A stretch of DNA of 64,000 bases from assembly GCF_902499335.1 (NCBI RefSeq), contig NZ_CABVQK010000002.1, positions 708,312 to 772,311 on the forward strand, given 5' to 3'. This document shows positions 28,494 through 37,906 of the stretch, piece by piece (position 1 is the stretch's first letter; each line of letters opens with the position of its first letter). A program made the position numbers and the translations under genes. This stretch comes from Burkholderia lata. GTDB lineage: Bacteria; Pseudomonadota; Gammaproteobacteria; Burkholderiales; Burkholderiaceae. The notes beneath the pieces were generated by a model. That model did not search any database and was not told the origin of the DNA. It saw only the letters and a program-made list of their open reading frames with translations.

Positions 28494-30269
28494 TCAGCGG
28501 CTACGCGTGCGGCTGCGCTGCGGACGTTGGCCGCCGCGCGGGCCGCCGCCATTGCCGGCGCCCTCGGCACGATTGCCGTTCGGGTTGCGATTACCGCCCT
28601 TGCTGCCGCCGCGCTTGGGGCCCGCGCTGTCGCGCTTGGGGCCTGCGCCATACGACGCGCGGTTGCCGTCGACATCGCCACGGCCACCGCCGGCGCGATT
28701 GCCATCGCGTCCACCGCCGCCCGCACGGTTGCCATCTCGGCCGCCGCCAGCGCGATTGCCGTAACCCGACGGCGCGACCGGCAGGCTGCCGTAGCCGCTC
28801 AGACCCGGCAGGCCTGGCCCGCCGCGGCGACCACCGCCGCGACGCGGCTGATCCAGTTGCCCGTGCGCAGTCAGCACCGGCTCACGGCCGATGAAGCCCA
28901 TCGACGTCTGCATCGGATCCGGCTGGCGACGCTCGGCCTGATCGGCACCACCGCGCTTGCCTTTCTCCTCGGACGGCGCCTTCAGGCCGACGGTCGCCAT
29001 CAGCTTGCGCACCTGCGTGTCGTCGAGCTCCTCCCAGCGGCCGCGCTTCAGACCGCGCGGCAGCGGAATCGGGCCGTGACGCGTACGGATCAGGCGGCTC
29101 ACCATCAGGCCGACCGCCTCGAACATCCGGCGCACCTCACGGTTGCGGCCTTCGGCCAGCGCGACGTGATACCAGTGATTCGTACCCTCGCCGCCGCCAT
29201 CGCGGATGCGCAGGAAGTTCGCCGGGCCGTCATCGAGCTCGACGCCGTGCAGCAGCTTCTGCCGCATGCCTTCGGCCAGCTCGCCGACGACGCGCACCGC
29301 GTACTCGCGCTCGACGCTGTAGCGCGGGTGCATGAAGCGGTTTGCGAGGTCACCCGAAGTCGTCAGCATCAGCAGACCTTCGGTATTGAAGTCGAGACGG
29401 CCCACCGCGAGCCATTTCGCCGTCTTCATCGGCGGCAGGCGGTCGAACACCGACGGACGGCCTTCCGGATCCGCGTGGCTGACGATCTCGCCGGTCGGCT
29501 TGTGGTACAGCAGCACGCGCGGCGGCTTGTTCGGCAGCTTGCGCTTGACCGGCTTGCCGTTGATCCGCACCTGGTCGGTCGGCATGATGCGCTGGCCGAT
29601 GTGCGCGGGCTCGCCGTTCACCGACACGCGGCCGGCGACGATCAGCTCTTCCATTTCGCGGCGCGAGCCCATGCCTGCTTCCGCCAGCACCTTGTGAAGC
29701 TTCGGCGCGTCGTCGTCCGGCGACAGCACGCGCTTGTTCGTCGGCTGGCTGCGGCCGCGGCGCAGCATCGGCGCACGCACGCCGCTACCGCCCGCGGAGT
29801 TGTCCGCGTCGAATGCCGGCGACGTCACGTAGGCGAACAGCTCGTCCTGGGACGCCTCGCCTTCCACCTTCGGCGCACTGCTTTCAGCCTTCGATGCACC
29901 GCCGCGACGGCCCTGGCCGCCTTGGCCACCCTGACCGCCCTGGGCCTTGGCCGCGCCTTCGCGCTTGGCGGCCGGCTTGCGAGCGCCCTTGGCTGCACCT
30001 TCCTTGCGCGGCGCACGCGCCGGCTGCTGCGCTTCCGTGGCTTCGGCCGGCTGCGCGTCATCGCCTTCGCCGCCCTGCGGCTCGCCTTCGGCGCCCTTCG
30101 ACTTGGCCGCCGCGCGACGCCGCGCGATCAGGCTGCGCGGGCCTCGCCGCAAACCGCGGCGGGGACGCTCGTCGCCACCCTCGGCCGAAGCGCCTTGCTC
30201 CGGCGCATCGTCGGCACGCGCTGCCTGCACGGCAGGCGCGGACGATTCAATATCGTGGATATCTGTCAA
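28494..30269 (-). CDS. rluB: 23S rRNA pseudouridine synthase RluB with long low-complexity extensions
   Basis: A 591-residue protein; the enzyme core makes pseudouridine 2605 in 23S rRNA. An S4 RNA-binding domain (about residues 190-235, [21 protein letters not shown]) precedes the catalytic domain, whose [11 protein letters not shown] motif holds Asp293. About 185 residues before it are Ala/Gly/Arg/Lys-rich, and about 130 after it are Gly/Arg/Asn-rich with repeated [16 protein letters not shown] units, an RGG-like RNA-binding tail. E. coli RluB is about half this length. It follows scpB by 60 bases. Confidence 0.92.
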   Translation of the reverse strand: MTDIHDIESSAPAVQAARADDAPEQGASAEGGDERPRRGLRRGPRSLIARRRAAAKSKGAEGEPQGGEGDDAQPAEATEAQQPARAPRKEGAAKGARKPAAKREGAAKAQGGQGGQGGQGRRGGASKAESSAPKVEGEASQDELFAYVTSPAFDADNSAGGSGVRAPMLRRGRSQPTNKRVLSPDDDAPKLHKVLAEAGMGSRREMEELIVAGRVSVNGEPAHIGQRIMPTDQVRINGKPVKRKLPNKPPRVLLYHKPTGEIVSHADPEGRPSVFDRLPPMKTAKWLAVGRLDFNTEGLLMLTTSGDLANRFMHPRYSVEREYAVRVVGELAEGMRQKLLHGVELDDGPANFLRIRDGGGEGTNHWYHVALAEGRNREVRRMFEAVGLMVSRLIRTRHGPIPLPRGLKRGRWEELDDTQVRKLMATVGLKAPSEEKGKRGGADQAERRQPDPMQTSMGFIGREPVLTAHGQLDQPRRGGGRRGGPGLPGLSGYGSLPVAPSGYGNRAGGGRDGNRAGGGGRDGNRAGGGRGDVDGNRASYGAGPKRDSAGPKRGGSKGGNRNPNGNRAEGAGNGGGPRGGQRPQRSRTRSR

Positions 30270-30329
30270 AACAACCTCAAAATGTCAGGTCTCGCGCCCG
30301 GCGCGGGCGCGGCAAGAAGTTGGCCGCGA

Positions 30330-31361
30330 TCAGGCGCGACGCTGTTCGGGTTCTGCTTCGTCGTCCGGCAGCGCGTCGGCACCGATGGGTGCACTGGCGC
30401 TTCGTACGGCGTCGGCGAGACTGTCGGACGTGTCGTCCAGCATCTCGTCGTCCGCGGGACGGGAACGGGAGGCGTCGGCCTGGCCAGCCTCGCCGGGCAT
30501 GTCGCCGGCCGCTTCCGCTCCGTCTCCGGCAACCGCTTCGGCAGCCGGCTTGCGATCTTCCTCGCTCCAATCCGCGCGCAGCGGCTCGGGCTGCACACCG
30601 GCCGGCACTGCTTCGGCGCCAGCCTGTTCCATTTGTTCCGCGTGTCCGCGATCAGCCTCGAGCGTATCGCGACTCGGGATTTCCTGCGTCGACACGACAT
30701 CCGCCGCGGAATCTTCCGGCAATTCCGCCGATTGACCGGCGGACGCCTCATCCGATTGCGGCGCGTCGCCCGCTGCGTCATCCGAAACCGGCACGCCCTC
30801 GTCGAAATCCATTGCCTGCTGCGCCAGCAGCGCAGCCTCGATGTTCGCGGCCGGCTCCTCGAGCGCAGGCAGATCGTCGAGCGCCTTCAGACCGAGGTCG
30901 TCGAGGAACTGCTTGGTCGTCGCATACAGCGCCGGGCGTCCCGGCACGTCGCGATGACCGATCACTTCGATCCAGCCGCGATCCTCGAGTTGCTTGACCA
31001 CCTGCGTATTGACCGTCACACCGCGAATCTCTTCGATGTCGCCGCGCGTGACCGGCTGCCGGTACGCGATGATCGCGAGCGTTTCGAGCACCGCTCGCGA
31101 ATACTTCGGCGGCTTCTCGGGATGCAGGCGATCCAGATAGTGACGCATCGCCGGCTTGCTCTGGAAGCGCCATCCGGTCGCCAGCGCCACCAGTTCGACG
31201 CCGCGGCCGGACCAATCCTGTTTCAGATCTTCGAGCAACGTGCGGACCGTGTCAGCCGACACGCCGTCGGCAAAGAGCTTGCGCAAATCGCCGAGCTTCA
31301 GCGGTTCCTGCGCGCAGATCAAAGCAGTCTCGAGGACGATCTTCGCCTCTTGGGTATTCAT
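30330..31361 (-). CDS. scpB: Segregation and condensation protein B, with acidic C-terminal extension
   Basis: A 343-residue protein; ScpB joins ScpA as the regulatory part of the SMC condensin. The two winged-helix domains are in residues 1-170 ([70 protein letters not shown]). The remaining 150 or so residues are Glu/Asp/Ala-rich and look disordered; many ScpB proteins end near residue 190. Upstream of rluB in the same direction. Confidence 0.92.
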   Translation of the reverse strand: MNTQEAKIVLETALICAQEPLKLGDLRKLFADGVSADTVRTLLEDLKQDWSGRGVELVALATGWRFQSKPAMRHYLDRLHPEKPPKYSRAVLETLAIIAYRQPVTRGDIEEIRGVTVNTQVVKQLEDRGWIEVIGHRDVPGRPALYATTKQFLDDLGLKALDDLPALEEPAANIEAALLAQQAMDFDEGVPVSDDAAGDAPQSDEASAGQSAELPEDSAADVVSTQEIPSRDTLEADRGHAEQMEQAGAEAVPAGVQPEPLRADWSEEDRKPAAEAVAGDGAEAAGDMPGEAGQADASRSRPADDEMLDDTSDSLADAVRSASAPIGADALPDDEAEPEQRRA

Positions 31362-31633
31362 GCAGCTAGGCCAGACCCTGTGGTCAAACGAACCGGATCA
31401 ACAAACAGACGAAAGGAACGGAAGACGCGCTCGCCCGATTCTGATCGGTCATATTGATGGGAGCACGAACCGGGGGCGGCGAACCAACTTCAGGCCAGGC
31501 CCAAACCGGACGGAACAGCACGGCTCAACGACGGAACCGCGTGACTGAGCGCCATATTACGCAAAATTGCCCGGTGCGTAAAGATGAGCCGAACGGGCTG
31601 CCGCCAGCGCACCGAATCCGCTCCGGCCCCGCT

Positions 31634-32848
31634 TCAGCGGACAGCTGCGCCACGCGCGAGGAACCGGCGCAGCCGCTCGACGCCCGCGTCTAGTCGCGCC
31701 GGATCGCATGCGTAGCACCAACGCACGAACCCTTCCCCCTCCGGGCCGAAAGCACGCCCGGGCGCAAGGCCGAGCCCCGCATCGCGCACCAGCGCCTTGC
31801 AGAACGCCAGACTGTCTGCCGCGCCCGGCAGGCGCAGGAACACGTACATCGCGCCCGGTGGAGGCGGCACCACCTCGACGCCCGGCAGGGTCCGCAACGC
31901 GGCAACCAGGTGATCGCGCGCGTCGCGCAGCGACGCGACGAACGACCGCACGAACGGCTCGCCATCACGCAGCGCGACCTCACCCGCGGCCTGCACGAAG
32001 CCCGGCGCACACGACGTGTTGTATTCGACGAGCTTCGACAGATCGCCCATCACCGCTGCCGGCGCGATGAGCCATCCCAGACGCCAGCCCGTCATCGCCC
32101 ATGCCTTGGAAAACGAATTCACGACGACGACCCGCTCGTCGCGCGACGCGATGTCGAGGAACGACGGCGCGCCGCCCGCGCCGTCCGTGTCGAAAGCGAG
32201 CCGCTCGTACACCTCATCGGCAACCAGCCAGATGCCGTGGCGGCGGCAATGGGCGAGCACGGCTTGCTGGTCGTCGCGCGACATCGTCCAGCCGGTCGGA
32301 TTGTTCGGCGAATTGATCAGCAGCATCCGCGTATCGGGCGTCAGCGCCGCGAGCAGCCGCCCGACATCGAGCTGCCAGCCCGCATCGCCATAGCCAAGCG
32401 GCACGCATTCGACCTGCGCGCCAAGGATCTTTGGAATCTCGACAAGATTCGGCCACAGCGGCGTGACCGCGACGACGCGCTCGCCCGGACCGACCAGCAT
32501 CTGGGCGGCGAGCATCAGCGCGCTCACGCCCGAACTCGTCACGGCCACCGTGTCAGCCGCCGTCGCGCCGTGGCGGGCGCCGACGTAGGCCGCGATCGCG
32601 TCGCGCAGCGGCTCGGTACCGAGGTTGTGCGTGTAGAAGGTTGCGCCATCGCGCAGCGCCGCCGCAGCGGCGTCGCGGATGAAGTCCGGCGTCACGCGAT
32701 CGGATTCGCCGAACCAGAACGGCAGCATGTCCGGCACGCCAAAGCCTGCGTTGGCTACTTCCCGGATCAGCGACGGACGCAACGCGTGCACCGCGTCGCG
32801 TGCCGCCGGCGCGCCGGTCACCGGAAGAGAATCTGCGGAATGCGCCAT
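31634..32848 (-). CDS. Class I/II PLP-dependent aminotransferase
   Basis: A 404-residue fold-type I aminotransferase of the aspartate/aromatic group. The Schiff-base Lys248 lies in NSFSKAWAMTGWRLGW, Asp211 in LVADEVYE binds the pyridine nitrogen, and SPNNPTG is the conserved Asn-Pro motif. The start at 32848 (MAHSADSL) was chosen because residues further up look unlike the family. A LysR gene begins upstream and ends 81 bases before it, same direction, and may control it. The substrate cannot be read from the sequence. Confidence 0.9.
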   Translation of the reverse strand: MAHSADSLPVTGAPAARDAVHALRPSLIREVANAGFGVPDMLPFWFGESDRVTPDFIRDAAAAALRDGATFYTHNLGTEPLRDAIAAYVGARHGATAADTVAVTSSGVSALMLAAQMLVGPGERVVAVTPLWPNLVEIPKILGAQVECVPLGYGDAGWQLDVGRLLAALTPDTRMLLINSPNNPTGWTMSRDDQQAVLAHCRRHGIWLVADEVYERLAFDTDGAGGAPSFLDIASRDERVVVVNSFSKAWAMTGWRLGWLIAPAAVMGDLSKLVEYNTSCAPGFVQAAGEVALRDGEPFVRSFVASLRDARDHLVAALRTLPGVEVVPPPPGAMYVFLRLPGAADSLAFCKALVRDAGLGLAPGRAFGPEGEGFVRWCYACDPARLDAGVERLRRFLARGAAVR

Positions 32849-32929
32849 CGAGAACCACCATCGAGGACCACGATCCGCGTAGTGTACCGGCCCGCAAGCC
32901 GGACCGGCGCGCATCAGCGTCGATGCGCG

Positions 32930-33832
32930 TCAGTCGAGGTCCTCCGCCCTCGCCGGCATCTGCCGCACGAGTTCCCAGATCGCCTGCGCAGCGGGCGACA
33001 ATGACCGGTCGCGGCGGCGCACCAGCTCGACCGTGCGCTCGGTGCGTGGCGTGAGCGGCCGCGCGACGAGCGTCGAGCCGGCCGGTAGCGGCAGCGACAG
33101 CCACGGCTGCACGCTCACGCCGACGCCGGCCTCGACGAGCCCGAACACGGTCGCCGAATGCCCCAGCTCCTGCATGACCGTCGCGTTGACGCGATGGGCG
33201 GCCAGCGCCGCATCGATCAGCGGGCGGCTTCCCGACGCATGATCGAGGAGCACGAGGCGCTCGCCGTCCAGCGCCGTCCAGGGCACCTCGGCACGCGCCG
33301 CGAGCGGATGGTCGGCGCGCGCGACCAGGCAGAACGAATCGGTCATCAGCGATTCGCAGACGAGATCGGCCACCGCGAGCGGCCCGATCACGACGCCGAA
33401 ATCGACCTCGCTCGACTTCACCTTGCGCAACACGTCGCTCTGCACGTCGTCGCGCAAACCGAGCGTCACGAACGGGAACTGCCGTTCGCACGACGCAACC
33501 ACGCGCGGCATCAGCCGGCATGCGATCGTCGGGCTTGCCGCGACGATCACGCGCCCGCGGCGCTGCTCGCCGATCTCGCGAATCTCGCGCAGCGTGTCGT
33601 CGAGATCGTCGAGCAGACGCGACACGCTCGCGATCAGGTTCGCGCCGACATCGGTCAGCTGCACGTCGCGCGTCGTGCGGTCGATCAGCTTCAACCCGAG
33701 CTCGGCCTCGAGCTCGCGCACGCAGCGGCTGACCGCGGACTGCGTGAGCCCGATCTCGTCGCCCGCACGACTGAAGCTCTTGAGCCGCGCTACCTCGATG
33801 AAGACGCGAAGCTGGCGCAACGTGACGTTCAT
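32930..33832 (-). CDS. LysR-family transcriptional regulator
   Basis: A 300-residue LysR protein: an N-terminal winged helix-turn-helix (residues 1-60, RQLRVFIEVARLKSFSRAGDEIGLTQSAVSRCVRELEAELG) and a periplasmic-binding-protein-like effector domain (residues 90-295). It precedes the aminotransferase gene. No ligand can be assigned. Confidence 0.92.
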   Translation of the reverse strand: MNVTLRQLRVFIEVARLKSFSRAGDEIGLTQSAVSRCVRELEAELGLKLIDRTTRDVQLTDVGANLIASVSRLLDDLDDTLREIREIGEQRRGRVIVAASPTIACRLMPRVVASCERQFPFVTLGLRDDVQSDVLRKVKSSEVDFGVVIGPLAVADLVCESLMTDSFCLVARADHPLAARAEVPWTALDGERLVLLDHASGSRPLIDAALAAHRVNATVMQELGHSATVFGLVEAGVGVSVQPWLSLPLPAGSTLVARPLTPRTERTVELVRRRDRSLSPAAQAIWELVRQMPARAEDLD

Positions 33833-34087
33833 TTCCTGACCTCATCAATCTTCGATATCGATGCGCGATTTTAATGCGCGAATTCGGGGTCGATGTGCGA
33901 ATCAGGCACCTGCCCCACATGTTTCGCTGCGGTGCAATACATCCGCGAACGCACGTGGTGCGGGCGAACTGCACAAGATTGGTGATTGTCCCGATTTGCT
34001 GGCGGGTTATTTTGGCGTCTTATACGCCCCTAGCTGACTTAGCCGTTAGCTCGCTGCCAAGCGGCTCTCGAGGGTATTACCTCCGAC
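33833..34087. other. Gap upstream of the LysR gene
   Basis: Together with the low-confidence ORF that follows, this makes a 430-base stretch with no firm gene. Codon pattern is not convincing in any frame. A pair of direct 'ttagc' words (34040-34055) is the only feature; nothing else stands out. Confidence 0.4.
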
Positions 34088-34255
34088 ATGGCACGCTTCG
34101 TGCATTACCTGGCGCACAGGGCGCAGGTTTGTCGGACGGAAGAGCAGAAACGCCGCTGCCGGCCAACCGGACGCCCCCACCCGGCACTCGACGATCGAGT
34201 GCTTGAAGAGTGCGCGGCGCAGGGCAGCGCACCGGAGTTAGCTTCGCTGAGGTGA
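34088..34255 (+). CDS. Possible 55-residue protein upstream of the IS5-type domain gene
   Basis: A short basic frame (MARFVHYLAHRAQVCRTEEQ...) ends five bases before the ATG of the next gene, whose GAGG ribosome site overlaps its stop codon. That spacing suggests coupling. There is no good ribosome site ahead of it and I recognise no family, so it may be spurious. Confidence 0.25.
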   Translation: MARFVHYLAHRAQVCRTEEQKRRCRPTGRPHPALDDRVLEECAAQGSAPELASLR

Positions 34256-34259
34256 GGAC

Positions 34260-34661
34260 ATGATGCTGTTCGACGATTTGAGAGATAACGAGTGGGCGCT
34301 GGTCGAGGGTCTGTTTTGCTCGGAACCCGCACGGAGTGAGCGGCGCGGCCGCCCCCGCGTGGAAGCCCGCTCGGTGGTGAACGCCGTGCTGTGGGTGCTG
34401 TCGACGGGTGAAGGCTGGTCGAAGCTGCCGGGCCGCTATCCGTCGCCGCCGACTTGCCGCCGTCGCTTCGACGAATGGCAGGCGGACGGCACGCTCGCCG
34501 AAATCGTGAAACGACTCGGCACGAGCGGCCGGCAGATTTCCCTGCGCGGGCGCATCGGCGCAAGCGCTGCGAAGCCGCCCGCACCACCGAGCCGCGACCG
34601 GCTGCGCGGCGCCTTCTGGACCAATCCGGAGTCCTGGCGCGCGCCCGTCAAGATGGCGTAA
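34260..34661 (+). CDS. Stand-alone IS5-type transposase N-terminal (DUF4096-like) protein, second copy
   Basis: A 133-residue protein. Residues 1-85 match the N-terminal domain of IS5/IS427 transposases (LRDNEWALVEGLF, GRPRVEARSVVNAVLWVLSTGEGWSKLPGRYPSPPTCRRRFDEW). The tail (GTSGRQISLRGRIGASAAKPP...) is unrelated to transposase DDE domains, and a terminator closes the gene. No inverted repeats or target duplications are visible. It resembles the protein at 6600-7010 in layout but only loosely in sequence, so the two are not recent copies. A domesticated DNA-binding protein is possible. Confidence 0.65.
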   Translation: MMLFDDLRDNEWALVEGLFCSEPARSERRGRPRVEARSVVNAVLWVLSTGEGWSKLPGRYPSPPTCRRRFDEWQADGTLAEIVKRLGTSGRQISLRGRIGASAAKPPAPPSRDRLRGAFWTNPESWRAPVKMA

Positions 34662-34673
34662 CGAATGCTCGAT

Positions 34674-34702
34674 CGGGCGGCTTCGGCCGCCCGGTTTCTT
34701 TT
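34674..34702 (+). terminator. Terminator after the second IS5-type gene
   Basis: Arms CGGGCGG / CCGCCCG around a CTTCGG loop, followed by TTTCTTTTT. Confidence 0.8.
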
Positions 34703-34859
34703 TGCGACGCGACCTGCTCGCGACGCCTGCGTTGCCGTCGATTACCGCTGTCGTACCGCGATACAACTATTTACCAATATTTACAGCAAGCCTGCACTCC
34801 CACGCTTACCTTAGCGACATATCAACAGGCCGCGTCGACGGCTTGAAGGGAGCCCCGCC

Positions 34860-35111
34860 ATGAAACCAATGTCACTGCTCGTCGCATGCGGCATTGTCAT
34901 TTCCCTGGCGTTGTCCGCTCCAGCCCACGCCGACGATCGCACGAAGCCACCCCATCGCCAGCAGGATCACCGGAACAGCCTCCGCCAGCCACCGTCCGCC
35001 AACCCGTCCAGCCGGCAGACCGTCCCGCGCGGCGACCTTCGCGGCGACATCGCAAGCAATGCGCGAGCGCGCATCGGCTCGCAGCCGTCGGACGTGCCGC
35101 GTCATCCGTAG
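34860..35111 (+). CDS. Small secreted protein of unknown function
   Basis: An 83-residue protein with a clear Sec signal peptide (MKPMSLLVACGIVISLALSA, cleavage after AHA at residue 24). The mature part of about 59 residues is Arg/Pro/Gln/Ser-rich, with no cysteine and no recognised domain. AAGGGAG lies seven bases before the ATG. A terminator follows at 35229. Confidence 0.55.
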   Translation: MKPMSLLVACGIVISLALSAPAHADDRTKPPHRQQDHRNSLRQPPSANPSSRQTVPRGDLRGDIASNARARIGSQPSDVPRHP

Positions 35112-35228
35112 TCCTGCCAATTTCAGGATTTCGCCAAAGAAAATGCCCGCTGCCGGGAACTGCGCTGCATGCGACGAGTCACAACGTTGCCATGAGCACA
35201 GCGTGGCAACAGCAAAAGTATCCGGTAC

Positions 35229-35259
35229 GCCCGTATCCTCGCGATACGGGCTTTTTTTT
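35229..35259 (+). terminator. Rho-independent terminator
   Basis: Arms GCCCGTATC / GATACGGGC with a CTCGC loop and eight T. It closes the plus-strand transcript of the small secreted gene. Confidence 0.88.
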
Positions 35260-35307
35260 GGGGCATCGCCGGCCGCATGGCGATGCCCGCGGCGGGATGA
35301 TCGGCCG

Positions 35308-35625
35308 CTACAGGCGGCTTTCGAGAATCGCCACGGCACTCGCTTCGCTCAATGCGTAGTCGGCCATGCGGCGATCGGTCCAGGAAAGTAATTTCTCGTC
35401 GCGCTCGAGGCGCGAGAATTCGGCTCGACCGTTTTCGGTCAGCACGGCAATGTCGACCGGTGCATGGAAGCCCGGCGCGGGAGCAACGGTTTTCTGCCTG
35501 ACCGTGTCCATCAGCCCGAGCGAACGGAGATACTCGAACACGCCTGGGCGGCGCGCCCACGGTACCTGGCGGTACTGCACTCGTCTCAATGCGTCGAGCA
35601 CCGCTTCGTTGGAATACGTGGCCAT
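35308..35625 (-). CDS. Conserved-looking hypothetical protein, 105 residues
   Basis: No signal peptide or membrane segment. The sequence has a winged-helix-like beginning (NEAVLDALRRVQYRQVPWARRPGVFEYLRSLGLMD) and an AEFSRLERDEKLLSW segment, so a small regulatory protein is possible, but no family is recognised. It has normal codon use and stands alone, converging with the small secreted gene to its left. Confidence 0.6.
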   Translation of the reverse strand: MATYSNEAVLDALRRVQYRQVPWARRPGVFEYLRSLGLMDTVRQKTVAPAPGFHAPVDIAVLTENGRAEFSRLERDEKLLSWTDRRMADYALSEASAVAILESRL

Positions 35626-35782
35626 CTCGATTCTTTCTTAAAGTGCAGCGACAATGCGAAGCGGTGCGCCGGGCGGGGTCTCCGCCCGCCGATACCGCCA
35701 CCGATTCTGGAGGCCGACGTTCGGCGTCGCGTCAGGGCCGGATCGTCAGCCGTCCATAAAAAGACACCATACCCCAATCAAA

Positions 35783-36499
35783 TTGATTCTGTTCGATTCA
35801 TTTGTACTTCTCTTCATCTGTTTCATGCTCTGCCGCAAGCGGCGGCGAATCATCTCGATCGCCGCCGTTGCGCTGTTCTGGCTGCTCGCCACAGGCTGGC
35901 TCGCCGCGCCGCTGATCGCCTGGACCGAGGCGGGCGTCGTACCCGTCGAGCACCCGGACATGCACGGGCGGACCACACTGATTCTCATCGGTGCCGGCAC
36001 GCGGCGCACCGACACCGGGCTGCGGCCTCCACCTGACGGAGCCGCCCGCATCCACAAGGTCGCGGCGCTCTACCGTACTTGCCGGCAGCAGGCCGAGCGC
36101 TGCACCGTGGTGATGTCGGGTGGTGACCCGCAGCATCACGGCGAAACCGAAGCGGCCGTCTACGGGCGCCAACTCGTCGCGGAAGGTATCGCTCCCGCGG
36201 ACCTCGTTCTGGAACCGGATAGCCGCACGACCTACGAAAATGCGAAATTCACTGCGCCTATACTACGCTCACAGTATGACGACGCACGCATTCTCGTCAC
36301 TTCGTCATACCAGATGCGCCGCGCATTGCTCGATTTCCGCCGTTTCGGGATCGATCCGCAGCCCGTTTATGCGAATCGCCGGCGCGCGCAAACGGGCTGG
36401 CTGCCGCACTGGCGCAATGTGGCCAACGCCGAACAGGCGCTGCACGAACTGGCCGGCATCGCGCAGTTCCATGTCTATCGATGGCTCGGGTGGTTCTGA
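35783..36499 (+). CDS. YdcF/ElyC-family membrane protein (DUF218)
   Basis: The DUF218 domain reads GRTTLILIGAGTRR, then VVMSGGDPQHHGETEAAVYGRQLVAEGI, DLVLEPDSRTTYENAKFTAPIL and ILVTSSYQMRRALLDFRRFGI, all family blocks. ElyC relatives act in envelope polysaccharide or undecaprenyl-carrier metabolism. The start is uncertain. A TTG at 35783 restores the first of two N-terminal membrane helices expected in this family (ILFDSFVLLFICFML). The first ATG, at 35825, would leave one helix. Neither has a good ribosome site. Confidence 0.75.
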   Translation: MILFDSFVLLFICFMLCRKRRRIISIAAVALFWLLATGWLAAPLIAWTEAGVVPVEHPDMHGRTTLILIGAGTRRTDTGLRPPPDGAARIHKVAALYRTCRQQAERCTVVMSGGDPQHHGETEAAVYGRQLVAEGIAPADLVLEPDSRTTYENAKFTAPILRSQYDDARILVTSSYQMRRALLDFRRFGIDPQPVYANRRRAQTGWLPHWRNVANAEQALHELAGIAQFHVYRWLGWF

Positions 36500-36721
36500 C
36501 CGCGGCGGCGAAAACCGGAGTGGAAATGACTGCCGCGGCGACGATGGCAGGCGCGTGACGAAGTGTGCGAAGTGTTGCGCGACTTCAACGGGGCCTTGCG
36601 TCGCGCCACGATCCGATGCACATTGATCCGTCACTTTTGTTACACTCGACACGCACTCGATTGCAGTCGCCAGACAAAACGGCAACACTCGGGTTCATCA
36701 CCACTTAGCGGAGGTAAAGCA

Positions 36722-37000
36722 ATGAAGAAGACGTCCCTGGCTATCCTGGTAGCGATGTCGGCGCTGACTGGCGCAGCGTATGCGCAAGAGAGCACGGAAA
36801 TCAAGACGATTACCGATCCGGCCAAGATCTCCGAGATCGAGCAGCGCGCGCAGGCGCTGCAGCAGCAGCAAGCGGCTGAAGCCGCACAGCCGGCGATGCA
36901 GGAAGAGCATCACCACGGCAAGAAGGCTGCTCACCACAAGGCTGCCGCGAAGAAGGCCGGCAAGAAAGCTGCCAAGGCCGCAGACGCTGCCAGCCAGTAA
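36722..37000 (+). CDS. Small exported His/Lys/Ala-rich protein
   Basis: A 92-residue protein behind a strong GGAGG site. The signal peptide ends AYAQ at about residue 21. The mature chain has a Glu/Gln/Ala helical segment (EIEQRAQALQQQQAAEAAQ), then EEHHHGKKAAHH, then Ala/Lys repeats (KAAAKKAGKKAAKAADAA). The His cluster could bind metal and the Lys tail nucleic acid or envelope polyanions; both are guesses. A terminator follows. Confidence 0.7.
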   Translation: MKKTSLAILVAMSALTGAAYAQESTEIKTITDPAKISEIEQRAQALQQQQAAEAAQPAMQEEHHHGKKAAHHKAAAKKAGKKAAKAADAASQ

Positions 37001-37022
37001 GTTCGGCGGCACCGCACAAGCG

Positions 37023-37058
37023 AAAAGCCGAATCCGGGCAACCGGGTTCGGCTTTTTT
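37023..37058 (+). terminator. Rho-independent terminator
   Basis: AAAAGCCGAA pairs with TTCGGCTTTT, extended by T-G and two C-G pairs, and ends in six T. Confidence 0.88.
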
Positions 37059-37136
37059 GGTTGCGGTGCCCGTGCGCTGTGCTAAAGTCGCGCACCGAAT
37101 TTTTCCACCCGTGCGCACCCCGGTGCGGAGGACAGC

Positions 37137-37394
37137 ATGAGCAACATTCAACTCGACATCGAGTGGACCGAAGCCGCCACTCGCCAGATCAAGCAACTGA
37201 TGCCCCGCGGCTCGGCCGACGCGTTCCTCGCGCTGCCGCCGATCGAGTGTCTGCCGATGGAGGGCGACGTGCTCTTCCTTGGCCCGCAAGGCAAGCAGGC
37301 GCCGTTCATCGTGGCCGAGCGACAGTATCATCACGACGGCGACGCCGACTGGACGATCATCCTGATCCTCGACGTACCCAACACGTCGCACTGA
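37137..37394 (+). CDS. Conserved-looking hypothetical protein, 85 residues
   Basis: A small cytoplasmic protein (no signal peptide). It begins MSNIQLDIEWTEAATRQIKQLM and contains a GDVLFLGPQGKQAPFIVAERQYHH segment ending in a hydrophobic strand DWTIILILD. The ATG follows GGAGGACAGC. No family is recognised by me. It converges with the monooxygenase-like gene 40 bases further on. Confidence 0.6.
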   Translation: MSNIQLDIEWTEAATRQIKQLMPRGSADAFLALPPIECLPMEGDVLFLGPQGKQAPFIVAERQYHHDGDADWTIILILDVPNTSH

Positions 37395-37434
37395 CGCACC
37401 CCGCGACCGGACGCGTCCGGTCGCCTCACCCGGC

Positions 37435-37725
37435 TCAGACGAGCTTCGACAGCACGCGAATTTCGGAACGCTCGATCCAGTTCGCGGCCGCTTCCCGATA
37501 AGCGAGAATGTGCGCGGAACGCGCATGTGCAGCCAACGCCTCCTCGCTTTCCCAGCGCTCGACGAATACGAACCGCGCGGGCTCCTTCAGGTCCCGATGC
37601 AGGTCGTACTGCAACGCACCGGCTTCGTTGCGGGTCGGCTCGACGATCCCTTCGAGCTGGGCACGCAACTTCTCCTCGGCGCCCGGCTTCGCCACGATCA
37701 GCGCCACGACTGCAATTTCGGCCAT
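37435..37725 (-). CDS. Antibiotic biosynthesis monooxygenase (ABM) domain protein
   Basis: A 96-residue single-domain ABM protein. The blocks AVVALIVAKPGAEEKLRAQL, NEAGALQYDLHRDLKEPARFVFVERWESEEALAAHARSAH are typical of the YgiN/quinol monooxygenase-like group, small dimeric ferredoxin-fold enzymes that oxidise quinols or similar aromatics without a bound metal. The substrate is unknown. The stop of the convergent gene lies 40 bases away. Confidence 0.85.
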   Translation of the reverse strand: MAEIAVVALIVAKPGAEEKLRAQLEGIVEPTRNEAGALQYDLHRDLKEPARFVFVERWESEEALAAHARSAHILAYREAAANWIERSEIRVLSKLV

Positions 37726-37818
37726 TCCCGCCCCCTTTCATCTGGAAAAGTCCGAGAATACGCGAATCGCGTGTCGGCTGCGTCGGCACGGCACCGCTCG
37801 ACGGCCCCCAAAAAAATA

Positions 37819-37843
37819 GCCCGCGCTTCAGAGAAGCGCGGGC
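37819..37843 (-). terminator. Terminator of the candidate small RNA
   Basis: Arms GCCCGCGCTTC / GAAGCGCGGGC (11 bp) with a 3-base loop; the run of A at 37810-37816 gives seven U on the minus strand. It lies upstream of the ABM gene, so it cannot serve that gene and marks the end of another transcript. Confidence 0.85.
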
Positions 37844-37906
37844 GAAACCGTCGCCCTACGAGGATAGGCGACGGGGCCATCGAGATCCGCACGCTGGCGC
37901 GGATCG

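Noticed and set aside
33874..34206. A 110-codon plus-strand frame in the gap after the LysR gene
   Set aside because: It has no ribosome site, mixed codon use and no recognisable pattern, and overlaps a slightly better short frame at 34088-34255.
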